A DNA stretch of 64,000 nt. Origin: Triplophysa rosa. Taxonomy: Eukaryota; Chordata; Actinopteri; Cypriniformes; Nemacheilidae. The stretch's first letter is position 1. Each line of letters starts with the position of its first letter. The DNA lies in NCBI RefSeq assembly GCF_024868665.1, contig NC_079900.1:1979078-2043077 (forward strand), given 5' to 3'. Below the pieces are notes generated by a model that was not told where the DNA came from, did not search any database, and worked only from the letters and a program-made list of their open reading frames with translations. Position numbers and translations under genes: made by a program. Below are positions 12,501 to 24,000 of the stretch, in pieces.

Positions 12501-12850
12501 GCACAGAATATCTTAGTAAATGAAAAGTTTTGTGATTAAACAATGTGTATTTCACGTTCATCAGCCAGACCACAATCTAATGATGTCAAGACAAATATCA
12601 ACATCAAAACAACTAAAACGTCTATACATCTAAAACAAGAAGTATAAACGCAAGAGTTTAAAGCTAAACAACTAATGTAGAATGTGAACTTTGGCACATA
12701 TGAGATATAATTTGAGCCAATGTTGAGTTTTCTCTTGAAACGCAGACAAACACAACAGTATTTAACTCAGGAGACAACTTTAGACGTTAGTAAAAGTATT
12801 CATTTGTTCTCCGTTTAGCCTGAGTGGTGTCTAAGAGAAATAACAGAGAC
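9501..12850. other. intergenic, AT-rich; no supported gene
   Basis: Bases 10430-11060 are strongly AT-rich with a short (AT)n near 10741-10755 and long A/T runs. The ORFs here are short, overlapping and compositionally biased. A trace of the AAGAACC MITE lies near 12188-12250. Confidence 0.5.
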
Positions 12851-12859
12851 ATTAAAGAG

Positions 12860-13100
12860 ACCTCATTTGTGATTTTCCCCGTGGGAAATCTTCTGTAGTG
12901 CTTTTACAGTAGCAGAGCGCTGCGGTCAGAGCTTTAAGAGAAAGCAGTCGTCTCATCTCTCCCCGGCCGCAGCGGTAATGAAATAATGGAGGTATGGGAT
13001 CCCTCTGGGGTTTACTTCTGCCACAGCAGCGACAGAGATGTTCTCCAGCAATCAGACATCACGCCAGCTCCCAGAGCTTGTGGTTTATGTATTTACAGAG
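12860..13100. promoter_or_regulatory. candidate conserved non-coding element
   Basis: This is unique, GC-balanced sequence with the words GGTAATGAAATAATGG and CCACAGCAGCGACAG, no ORF and no inverted-repeat ends. It stands out from the repeats on both sides. The assignment is inference from composition only. Confidence 0.2.
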
Positions 13101-13280
13101 GAGAGACAAGAGAAAATGAAGTGACGATCTCATGTAGTTCTAGTGGCACATCTTAAACAAAACAGTGATGACACACATACACACACACTCTTTAACAAAA
13201 GGTGCTTGAAGAGGCTTTGACGCCCCCTTCTGGATCCAAAGTGAATCATTTACACTCAATCCCATAAGAAAATGAGAGAT

Positions 13281-13640
13281 GACTTTTCTTTAATATCTCA
13301 ATTTTTTCTCATAGACATCAATGAGACTGAATAGAGAGCAAATGGAGATTTTTGCTCAAGTCTCATCTGCGTCTCGGATCTTTCTCCTGAGAACAAAAGT
13401 CAGAAATGTCTACATTTGATGAGATCTCTTTAATATCTCAGTTATGTCTCCTGTAGACGTCAATGAGATACAATAGAGAGCAAATGGAGATTTTTAGCTC
13501 AAGTCTCATCTGCGTCTCGGATCTTTCTCCTGAGAACAAAAGTCAGAAATGTCTCCATTTGATGAGATCTCTTTAATATGTCAGTTATTTCTCAGAAGTC
13601 AATGAGATAGAAAATGGAAACTTGCTTAAGTCTCATATAT
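13281..13640. repeat. tandem repeat, about 140-bp unit, 2.5 copies
   Basis: The phrase CTTTAATAT(C/G)TCA recurs at about 13288, 13428 and 13572. Between the recurrences the sequence repeats GAGAGCAAATGGAGATTTTT, AGTCTCATCTGCGTCTCGGA and TCTTTCTCCTGAGAAC almost unchanged in the first two units. The third unit is decayed. The array runs into the dispersed repeat copy that follows. Confidence 0.85.
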
Positions 13641-13870
13641 TTCTCAGATATTTCTCCCAAGACACAAATATCAGACGTCTCCATTAGTTTCAAAAGAAAT
13701 GTCAACAATGTGTCAAACTGAGCTCAGATTTGTCAAGTCTGCAATCAGAAGTCAATATTATTGAAATCTCAATATGAACTCAAACATTTCTCATCAAATT
13801 GACACAAATCCAGGTTATTTTACCTCTACAATCTACATTCATTTTACACCTCCAGACTCTTCATGCGTTT
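13641..13870. repeat. dispersed repeat family, copy 2
   Basis: This copy matches 7595-7760 over about 170 bp with few substitutions and sits directly after the 140-bp tandem array. Both copies share the CTCCTGAGAA-containing upstream part, so array and tail are probably one element family. Confidence 0.65.
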
Positions 13871-14642
13871 CAACAATTGAACCTGACCTGCCTCAGATAA
13901 ACAGGCACCAGAGTCTGATCTCGGCTCCACATCAGCACACTTCAGGTTTTAACAATGCAAAGAATCCGCTTGTGAAAATACTGATCTAACCTTGAGTTCA
14001 GAGGAGCCAGACACAGCGCCAGGTAACCTCTGCAATTATAACCCAACCAAACAACCTGCAATGTGCATAACGCTGTAGAAAAGCGAATAAAAGCTGGATT
14101 CAGGATGGAGGATGGCTGGTCCCGCGGGTCTGCTATCTCTACTTGTAATCTGCTAAGAATCACAGAGCTGCAGACAGAAAGCACGGCGTCTGGAGCCGGT
14201 GAAAGCCGAGGAGGTTCAGGAGAAACGCGGATCGCTTTCTCCAGCTAATTACTTCTGTATATGACCAATCAGAAGAAATACAACAGCTGGCCAAGAAATA
14301 TATTTACTCTGCGCTTAGGAAAGACAGCCGTGGAAAGAAGCCGTGGAGTACCTGATGTTATTCAGTTCAGGGAATTAAACGAGCGACTAAAATAGAGCCT
14401 GGACCTTCTGATCATCATCAAACTTCATTGTTTGTTCTGGTTTAAGTGAATACGGGGCACGTGCGTCGCCAACATAAACACTCTTTAGGGCTGAATATCA
14501 TAAAAACCTTTCAGGAGCTTGTCTGGTCATATTTCACTGTAAAAGAAAAATAACAGAAACAAGTAATTATGTTTTGCATAAAGAAAATGACACTCATTTT
14601 AAAACCATTAAGAAGTTTTGTGTGACAATCAAACGGATTGTT

Positions 14643-14832
14643 CAATGAAAAACACACATTTTCTCATCATTTTTTTCATCCTGGTGTTTTAAATCTGCCT
14701 TTCTTCAGTGGAACAAAACAGAAGATATTTTGAGAAATGTCTCAGTGGTTTTGTTCATATAATGTCGTTTGTTTGAAATGACATGAGGATGAATAAATTA
14801 TACAATCATTTTCATTTATGGGTGAACTATCC
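14643..14832. mobile_element. palindromic cyprinid MITE, partly deleted
   Basis: It shows TTCTTCAGTGGAACA, AGAAGATATTTTGAGAAATG and a right end GAAATGACATGAGGATGA followed by ATGGGTGAACTATCC. The mirrored centre is shortened compared with 6213-6470. Confidence 0.6.
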
Positions 14833-14834
14833 AA

Positions 14835-15135
14835 CGCTGTAAAACAAATTCCGTAAAAAAACTTTTTCTTTCAGCTGGATTGACGGAAATATACCGTAAT
14901 TTTTTCCCCTGTAAAATTACAGGATATATTATAAACAGTTTTTCCCATTTTTCTTGTAAATTTGCTGTCTTTTTCTGTAATTTTACGCATTTCAAAAATA
15001 TACTGTAAAAAATGTAATTATGTTATAGAAAACGGAACTTTTCTGGCAGCTGGGCGCATTTTTTTACCGTATTTCAAAAATACATAAAAATCTGTAAAAA
15101 ACAGTAAACTTTTGTAAAATTACGTGTTTTTGTTA
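14835..15135. mobile_element. ACTGTAAAA-type MITE, diverged
   Basis: Repeated GTAAAA/TTTTAC words are arranged as inverted repeats: GCTGTAAAACAAATTCCGTA at the left and TTTTGTAAAATTACG near the right. The family is that of 16928-17145, but the internal sequence differs. Boundaries are approximate. Confidence 0.45.
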
Positions 15136-15798
15136 GAGTAAAGATGTGTAAACTTACTAAGCAACACATTAAGATACTTTAAAACAGGACATGAATAATC
15201 CAAGAGTTGCAAATATTGCAGTTACAAACTGCAGTGATGTTACTGACCTGCAGGGGGCAACAACTCCAGAATCATTTGGGCTAACCGGCCAAATGCTGTA
15301 CTAAGATCTTTAAGCATTATTCTTTACACAAACTCTCAAAAAAAAAAAACACATAAATAGAGCAGAGGCACAGCAACATTTTATTGCAATAAAAGTTCAG
15401 CTTGAGGACAGAATTAAACATACAAATGATTTAGCAGCACTGTGAAGTTTAAGAGGTGGATTTCAAAAAGAACCAGAACAAGAAAGAAAACAAAATCACA
15501 TAAGTGCTTAAAAACAAACTACAGATTGTCAAAACATAAAATGAGGTCATAAAGAATGTCAGTGATGAGTTTCCTATGAAAACATTTTTTTCCCTAACGT
15601 TAAAACCAAACCTTCCAGTGGTCTGATAACAGCATTTATCATTACAGTACATTCTGCACATGCATTCACCACAATAGCACACGTGGATGCATAGAACAAC
15701 ACAGAAAAAAAAATACATTTTGTTTTTTATTCTTTAAAATCAACGGATCTATGCAATCATTTTGCCTATATTTCGAGATGAATGGTTCTTCAGATTAC

Positions 15799-15979
15799 GC
15801 TCTTAAAAAAGATTCTTCACAGCGATGACATAGAAGAACCATTTATAATCTTAATCTATAATCACTTTACAATCTAAAGAATATTTTTCCACTACCTCTG
15901 GATAAAGTTCTTTATGGAAGCATTCAGCAAAAAATGTTTCTTCAATGGCATCGTGAAGCACCTTTTTAAAAGTGTAATG
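15799..15979. mobile_element. MITE, AAGAACC type, second copy
   Basis: It starts CTCTTAAAAAAGATTCTTCA and ends GCACCTTTTTAAAAGTGT in inverted orientation, with TGACATAGAAGAACCAT and CAATGGCATCGTGAAG inside, as in 1153-1367. Confidence 0.55.
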
Positions 15980-16927
15980 TGTTGGTTTCTGAGTTCTTTC
16001 AAGCACCACGACATTTATTTTCAAGTTGTCATACACCAAACGTTCATATATAATAAATTCATATTTTACGATCACAATTCCTCAAAGGCATTCATTTGTA
16101 AACAGCACATGATGATTATAAGGAGTGCATACGTCACAATATTTTCAGCTCCATACATTTGTCATTGACGTGATTTGATAGTCTCGGCAGGCATTAGGGT
16201 CAGGCTCAGCAACACAAATTCAAATGTTACTACACATACAATTGGAATGAAAAACATCATTTTAACCATTGAAATCCATGTGCTGACATGATTTGCAGGT
16301 AAACCATCTTAAGATGCCCAGAGGTCAGACGTGTCCGGCATCTCAAGACCAAATGACCAATAACTAACTATCTGTGCAAAAACCTTCAGTCGGCATCAGA
16401 TTCACCAGGAGAGGTCGCTCAACGACTGCAGTATAAACATCTCATGAGAACTGCTGGTATATTCAATCTCTTAATAACGAAGAGCAAGATTGTATTCGGT
16501 TAAAGATTGAAGACAATTCACACACATCATCTGATCTATAAAGTCACACTTATAAACATCTCTCAATGAGATCAAATATCAAAGCAAACCATCAAACAAA
16601 TGATGCTGGACACTTCACTTGAATTTCAGTGAACGCATGAAATCAGCTTCACAGAAATCCATCATCTCATTAACCGCTGAACAGCGTTTCTATTGTTATA
16701 AACCTACATAAATAGTTTTAGGGTACAACGGCGCTAAAGGCACACCTTAAGGAATATTTCCTTTTTACCCCACTAGTGAGACAAATATAATAATGAGGAA
16801 CAAATAGTTCAAACCTGGTCAAATGAACCCCTTCTGCAAAGGTTTTACAATTTTCTGATTATTTTACTTTAAATAAAAAAATAAAGCAAAAACTCTGTAA
16901 TAAACTAAATTAATTTACTTTAAAGCA

Positions 16928-17145
16928 ACTGTAAAAAAATCCGTAAAAATAAGGCACAGTATACTGTATTAATATGAAGAATTTTCCGTATTCATTCTTT
17001 ACAGTTGTTTTACCTGTTTTTTACATTTTGCACTGCATTAAATTACATTTCAGCATCAACGGAAATGTCGGTAAAATAAAGGGAAAATGTACTGGTAATT
17101 TTCTGCCAGTACTTTATCCGTTTTTTTACAGGATTATTTTACAGT
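16928..17145. mobile_element. MITE of the ACTGTAAAA family, complete copy
   Basis: The left end ACTGTAAAAAAATCCGTAAA is mirrored by the right end TTTTTTTACAGGATTATTTT plus ACAGT, giving terminal inverted repeats of about 22 bp. The length is 218 bp with no ORF. The partner copy is at 8285-8495. Confidence 0.75.
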
Positions 17146-18015
17146 AATATATATATATGTTAATTTTAGCAGTAATTTTTGCAATTTAAAAAAATATATT
17201 TACATTTAAATTATTTAAGAAAACGTGGGACATTTCAGTCTATAATGGTTAGTTTAGGCATATTTCACAAGTAAACAACTCTAGCCCAAATAACCGGTGC
17301 TTTTTACCCCAAATGCCATCCTTTTACTTATTTAACATTAATGGTACTTAACTGCCAAGAAAAACGAGAGATGCTACTCTAAAAATATATTTGAGGATTT
17401 CAACAATTCTAATTTGTTTAAAAAAAATGTAACATAAAATTTTAGATCAATTTACCTCAGAATCTTCTTTCTGTCCAGATTGCATCTATGGACAAGTATG
17501 GACAAGCGATACATTTGGGTTTTTATGCCATCTAGTGGTTTGTTCGAAAATAATATAAAAAGGCGCCTTTAGCCCGTTGTACCCTATATCTCATTTCCCT
17601 AAAACGCGTGTGCTTTTCTTACAGTTCTCAAACACATTTGCTTTGGTGTTTTGTTATCCAGTAAGTGTGACCTGAGGTTCCAGATTGTTTTTAGCCTCTC
17701 TGCCGTAGGATCTCAATGGTTGGCTGAGTGCATTTAATTGCTTAACTATATGCATTCACTTATTCGCTCTTTATGTAATCCTTTAGATTAAAGTGCTTTG
17801 ATTAAATTATATACCACTCAATATGATCTAAATAATCACTGAGGAACCCGAAATCTTTTCATTCCGCGACTCAAGAACGCATTAAAAAAAAGATTAAGAC
17901 GAAACGCTAATAAAAGATTTCGCACCATAGAAACAGCAGTAACTCCACCCACAATCCCCAGAATGCCCTTCTGACCTCAAACAGAACACAGGCGCAGGAG
18001 AAATTCAGACATGCA
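17146..18015. other. pctp 3' flank and presumed 3' UTR
   Basis: This is non-coding sequence between a MITE and the pctp stop codon. The 3' UTR of pctp must lie here on the minus strand, but I could not choose a polyadenylation signal with confidence: no clear minus-strand AATAAA was found, and an ATTAAA (plus-strand TTTAAT) lies near 17734. Confidence 0.4.
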
Positions 18016-21000
18016 TCACTTCTTGCAGAAGCTGGAATAGTTGCAGCAGGCTTTCTTCATGTCCGTGAGAAAGGCCGGGACGCCCGTCTGCACACGAAAC
18101 ACACTTATCAACATCGCATTACGCCACACACTCAACTTATCGCATTTTTGACTGATGTAGTAACAAATCCAGCACATCCCACAGCTCGCTCACCTTCGCC
18201 GCCCAGTTCACCAGCCACGTGGGAATCATGCCGCCCGGATTATCAAAGTAGTTCATGAAGACTGAAACATGATTCACAGAAACACACTCCGTTATCAGTT
18301 TATGAACAATTCACTAGTTGCACAAGATGGCGCCGGTGAGCTTTTGGGACGCCAGAGTCGGCAGACTAATTTACGGTCGTAAAACACTGTATGGGAAAAG
18401 GAGGATCTTGGGCCTGCAAATATGGGTGTTTTTAGATAAAAAAGTAATATATCAGCGATACGACAGATCCTCTTCACATTGTTGAGCACTTGGTTAAGCC
18501 AAAACAACTCGATATATACTACCAGATATTAGTCTGCCGACCCTGGCCTGGCAAAACTCACCTGCGCCGTCTTGTGCAACTAGCCCAGTATACACTAAAA
18601 TATCTGATGCGCAGACACGTCTGTTTCGTGTGAACTTCAGATCTGTTCATAACTTGTATAAAGCCTCCAGGTCTGATTGTGTAAAACACAATGTCCTTCA
18701 ATGCAAAATAAAAGTAATTTCTGCTGTTACCGTTCAACTTAAAACCTTAAAAATAAAAAAACTTAAAAATGTTTTACACTGATTTAGTCAATAGCATTTT
18801 ATCTCTAATCTTTAGGTTATTTATAATTAAACAAAATATTTATCGTTTTTTCATCATTTAAATACTTGGAATGCATGATGAAAAAACACAGTTATTCTCT
18901 TATTTTTGGTGCCCTCGTCCTAAGCTGTTAGCCAGCTATTAGATCAAGCGGTCAAACTCATTGATGTTTTACTATAAAAAGCTCAAGATCACACCTTATA
19001 GGTTTTAAGACTTTCTGTACTATTTGAAAATGCTTAAATGTTCGCCAACTTGAAATGGATCAAAATCAAGCTGAATGCCATGAATAAAAAAAAATAAAAG
19101 CACTGGATAAAAGTGTCTTGGTGAAAGCCGTGTGTGTGTGTTGGACCTTTGGTATCGCCGGAGCCGTCGTTCTCTATGGCCAGACTCTGTTTGTAATCCT
19201 GCACCCGGATCACGCCCCTCTTCTCAGGACATTGAGACACAGATGAGCTCTTGGCTAAAACCACCCAGATCTTGCGGCCGCCCATGTCCAGATCCCGACG
19301 TTCCCGAACGTACACGTACTGAAGAGAGTTAAAGACTAACACTGCTGCTGAAGATGATAACAAAACAACTTCAAACCTAAAGAGAGACGATCTACAAATC
19401 TAATGCGATGATAGACATGCAGCTAATGTGTCTAAAATAAGAAATGATTTTTTTGTGTTAATTCTATTACAAAAGATATATATAGACACCTTATCACACC
19501 TGTTATATAGACTTAGAACAAACATTGTTCATATTTGTTCGTAATTGTTCAAATTCAAAATATGTTGATTTATAATTTAAATAACAAAAAAGTTGTCTCT
19601 TCAAACAGCATTTGATGAGTGTGACGTCTGTGTTTGCAGGATACATCCCTGTTAGAAAGAGGAATTGGATATTTCACCTCCCAGTAAATCACTTTCTGTC
19701 CATTGAAGTCTTTCTCGTGTAGCTCTGTGGACACACACACACATCTCCGTGGGGACAGTCCATAGGCGTAATGTTTTTTTATACTGTACAAACTGTATGT
19801 TTCATCCCCAACCCCTAAACCTAAAGATCATAGAAAACTTTTAGCATTTTTAGATTTTCAAAAAATATGGTTTACGATTTATAAGCTTTTCTGCCCATGG
19901 GGACCTCAATTTTGGTTATAAAAACAAGGCCACAGACACACACAAAGAAGCAGGTCAGAGTTCAGGATGGAGTAATTGTGACGAGACGAACATTATGACT
20001 TTTCCAGATGACCACTGGAAGATGAATTATGAGATGAAGACATGAGCAGCTGTAACATGCTATAAACAAAATCATATATCACACTATCAGTAGTTACAGA
20101 TCATGGAAATAATGTAGATCACAAAATCAATTGAACTGTGAAATGTTTTACAAACCTTTTGATCTATAGGTGTATGCTTAAATGTTTGAAATTACTAAAT
20201 ATAATTGCGCCGTTCCTTTAGTATTAATTTAAGAAAACTACAATTTTATATGCGTCACGAAAAAAAAAAAACGTTTTGAAATGGATGACTTCAGTCAGTA
20301 GGACCTTTCTGACATATAGTTTTGATTTATTTTGGTTTTATATTCGCAACAAATTCCCAAAACTACATTTATGTTATTATATCGTTTTAATGAGTTTATT
20401 AGTATTCTACAATTTAGAAAAGTATTATTAAGCAGGTGACTAGCGATGGGTATCGTTGAGATTTTAACGGTATTACTACTCTTATCGATACTGCTTATCG
20501 GTCCGGTTTTCTTATCGGTGCTTTTGGATATATTTTTTTATAAAAAAATAAGACCAAAAATAATTAATTTATTAAAATAATAACACTGCTTTATTTTCTG
20601 CAATGTAAAATAAATTGTATTCAGCGCGGACCAGCAGTATTAAAAGAAGTGGGTTGGTTCATCATAGCCGCCCGCAACAATTTTTTTTTTGAAATATTTA
20701 AATGTGTATTTTAAATGGACAGATTTTTATGTTTGTCCTATGTATGTAAGTAAAGCGACGAATTATTAAGCTCTCAATGTTATCAATTAGGCCTATTATT
20801 TGGGCTGATTTATTTATTATTATATAAACGTGTAGAAAATGTGTTGCGTCACATCATTTAATCCAACTGAAATTAGACACACACGAACATAACGTTATAT
20901 AGGTTGCGCGCATGTCTCATCTGTTTTGGAAGACGCGCGCATGGAGACTTGCAGTGCGGAGCCACGACTCCAGGCGCGAGCATGACTCTGCTTGAGAGGG

Positions 21001-24000
21001 ACAAGCTGTGCGTGTTTCTGATGTTAAAACAGCTCATCCGTTTAGATTGGGGACGCGCTGTTTTGGTAACGCTAAACGGAGACGGACACGAGTTTCAAAA
21101 GCATTCAAACACATGCTAAGCGCGCTCGTGAAATTTAAACAGCTCATCTGTTTAGTTTGAGAGACGCCATGTTTGCGTAGACGCGCAGCGCGGAGCAGTC
21201 TGAAACACTTCAGCGCGTTCAAAGTCGTCATCTGATTGGTTGAATTTCACAGGATTTCTGGGAGACGTGCGCGTCGCGTTCTTTAACGGTCCACCTGGAA
21301 ACAACACAAAGCCGTCTGATCTATGAAGTAAGCTGTCGTGTTTACAACGATTGTTATAAGAATTCATCACGATCGACTTAACGCTTAATTCTTAAAAGTG
21401 TGCGAGGTTCACGGCGTAAAGTTATAATCATTGTTGATTCTGTTCACTTTTGACACGTTCGTGAATATACATCGGTCTGTTACTGCGGGGACATTTCCAC
21501 ACATCTAAACAACAACGGGTGTGAATGTATTCATCACACATATGATTCCGTCAACAACGACAAAGTCAAACGTGTTTATGTGACTGTAATTCTTGTTATA
21601 TTCTTGACTGATATAACAATAACATTTCAGTGCTCTGGTGGTCCAACACAATGATCATGTCAGGAACGTTACACAACACATTCACCGTGGGTTTCAAATC
21701 TGCATTCTGTCAAATTCTTGCTTTATATCGTTTCCAGCTCGGGGAGAGCGTGAAAAAATAGATTGGCGTTATTTGGTGTAAAACGGTTCAGATAAAAGAA
21801 TAAAACACACAGTTTGACTTAACTCTTCTCTTTAAATCTGTAAGATGTTAAAGCGGCAGATTAAAAGCAGATGATAATTGTGAGCCGTCACAGATATTCA
21901 GCTGTATATTCATGTTTGATGTCCCGCTCTCATTTCTGGAGTGAATTATTGCTTTAATAAAGTCTGCATTTTAGTTTTACGTGATGTCAGTGTTCACGGC
22001 AGAGATCTGAGGTGACTCTGGGTGGGAAATCTCCAGGGTTTTCAAAGTCAAAGTCAAAAAAGTCAAAGTCTGCTTTATTGTCAATTCTGCCACATATGGA
22101 GGATTGAATGCTGGATGGTGACCCCACCTTGACCTGTCACAAACAAACGCCCAGAGGAAAGACACTGAAAGCGCCGGGAGATAAACGAGAGCACAGCGAA
22201 GAACATAAATCAGACGTTAACCACAAACGCTGTCAGGTTCTTCATGAAAGAAACGCTCAAAACATAAACACATGTACACACGGGGCCCGACTGGAGCCAA
22301 AGTGTGTTTCTAATAAAGCCGACTCCACCCACACACACACGGCTATTCTCAGTGTGTTTGTGTTTGGGGGAAATACACCACCCTACCACCTCATGTCTTC
22401 AAATGAGAGAAAAAATCACATCACAGAGGAAATGGGATGTTTATCACAATAAAATAACATTCAGATTTCAGCTCGATTAAACTATTCACATTAATATTCT
22501 GAATGTGTTTTCAAACGGTCAGTTTAGCAAGACAAACATCTATACTACTATTCAAACAAACCACTAATTTAACTTGTACTATAAACATAAATGAGTCCTT
22601 TACATCATGTGATTTATTAAAGTCCCCATGAAATCCAAATGCAATCTTAACTTCTTAAGGTCATCTATGAGCGAGCATACTTAAAAACAATAACAAAAGT
22701 CACATTTAGATGATATACTCATGCAAACCTTACAGTCGGTCATGTGCACTGAAAAAAAAGACCATTTTGATGACATCATTCTGCACTTAAGCTTCTCACC
22801 AATTACCTGTCCAATCAAATACTCTCTAGAATTTATGAAGAAAAAAAATTGCCTGACAGTAAATCAAGTCCTAGAAAAGTAGGACACAACATTTTTTTAC
22901 TTGGTCCAGTAATTTAACATCTTAAAAGTACACCCTGCAATAATGCATCAATTCCCAAGCAATCGCCCAAAACAACCTAGCAATGTGAAAAATACCTTGG
23001 CAACTGCAAAGCATCACCCTAGCAACCATCTTAAACATTTCAGCAACCCCACAGCGATGCCTTGCATGGCATCTCGAACATCTTAGCAACAGCACCGCCG
23101 TGCCCAGGACACCATAGCAACCATGCAGCAACATCCTAAAAGTTTTCAGTAAATGTTACGTTTATTGACAAACACAGAGGAAAAACGTGTAATTATAGAA
23201 AGTTAGAAACATGCCAAAATGAATAATGTAAGATATGAAACATTAAGATACACAGCAGATCTTACTGACAGACACAAAGCTTAACTTCACACACACCAGA
23301 GAGATTTATGAAGACAGTTAAATCCTTCCCAGATCTAGAAAGAACACAACATTTACATGCAAGTGGAACAGAATGAGCTTCATATCTGTGATTTTAAACG
23401 TTTGTGAAAAATCATCATAATCTGTCATTCTCGCTCAAAATTTAAGTCTAAACGTGATGTTTTTTGGAATAGACCAACAAACTGTTTCTATATTAAACTA
23501 ACATCTGTCTGCTGATGTTTCATATCATTTAAACACGATCACATATGACACATCATTCACAATATTAATCTGAATGGTGAAAGTCAGATGTTGCAACTGA
23601 CCTCAACTTTGAGGACGACCTGAAATCTCATTTCACAAATGAACTTTTGCTTTTTTTCTCAATAGGCACTGCATTCTAAAAATATATCTAAAATGTATTT
23701 GACTTACACACTACTGTTAGTATTATTTTTCTATTCTTTATTAATGCTAAAGGTTTAACTTGAATAAATGTGCAAATGCTATTTAATCTCTCTGCATTTC
23801 AGTGTGAAACTGATAGAACAGAAAAAATTGCAATGCAAACACTTACGTTTATTTATTCATTTTTGAGCAATGTGCCTGTTTTTACGAGGCTCACTGACCT
23901 CGACACTTCTTAACTCTTGCCACAAAACGATGATGAAAAAAATCGGACAAAAGATCAGGGAGTCATGGGTGAAATATAGCTAACAGTACAAAAACAACTA

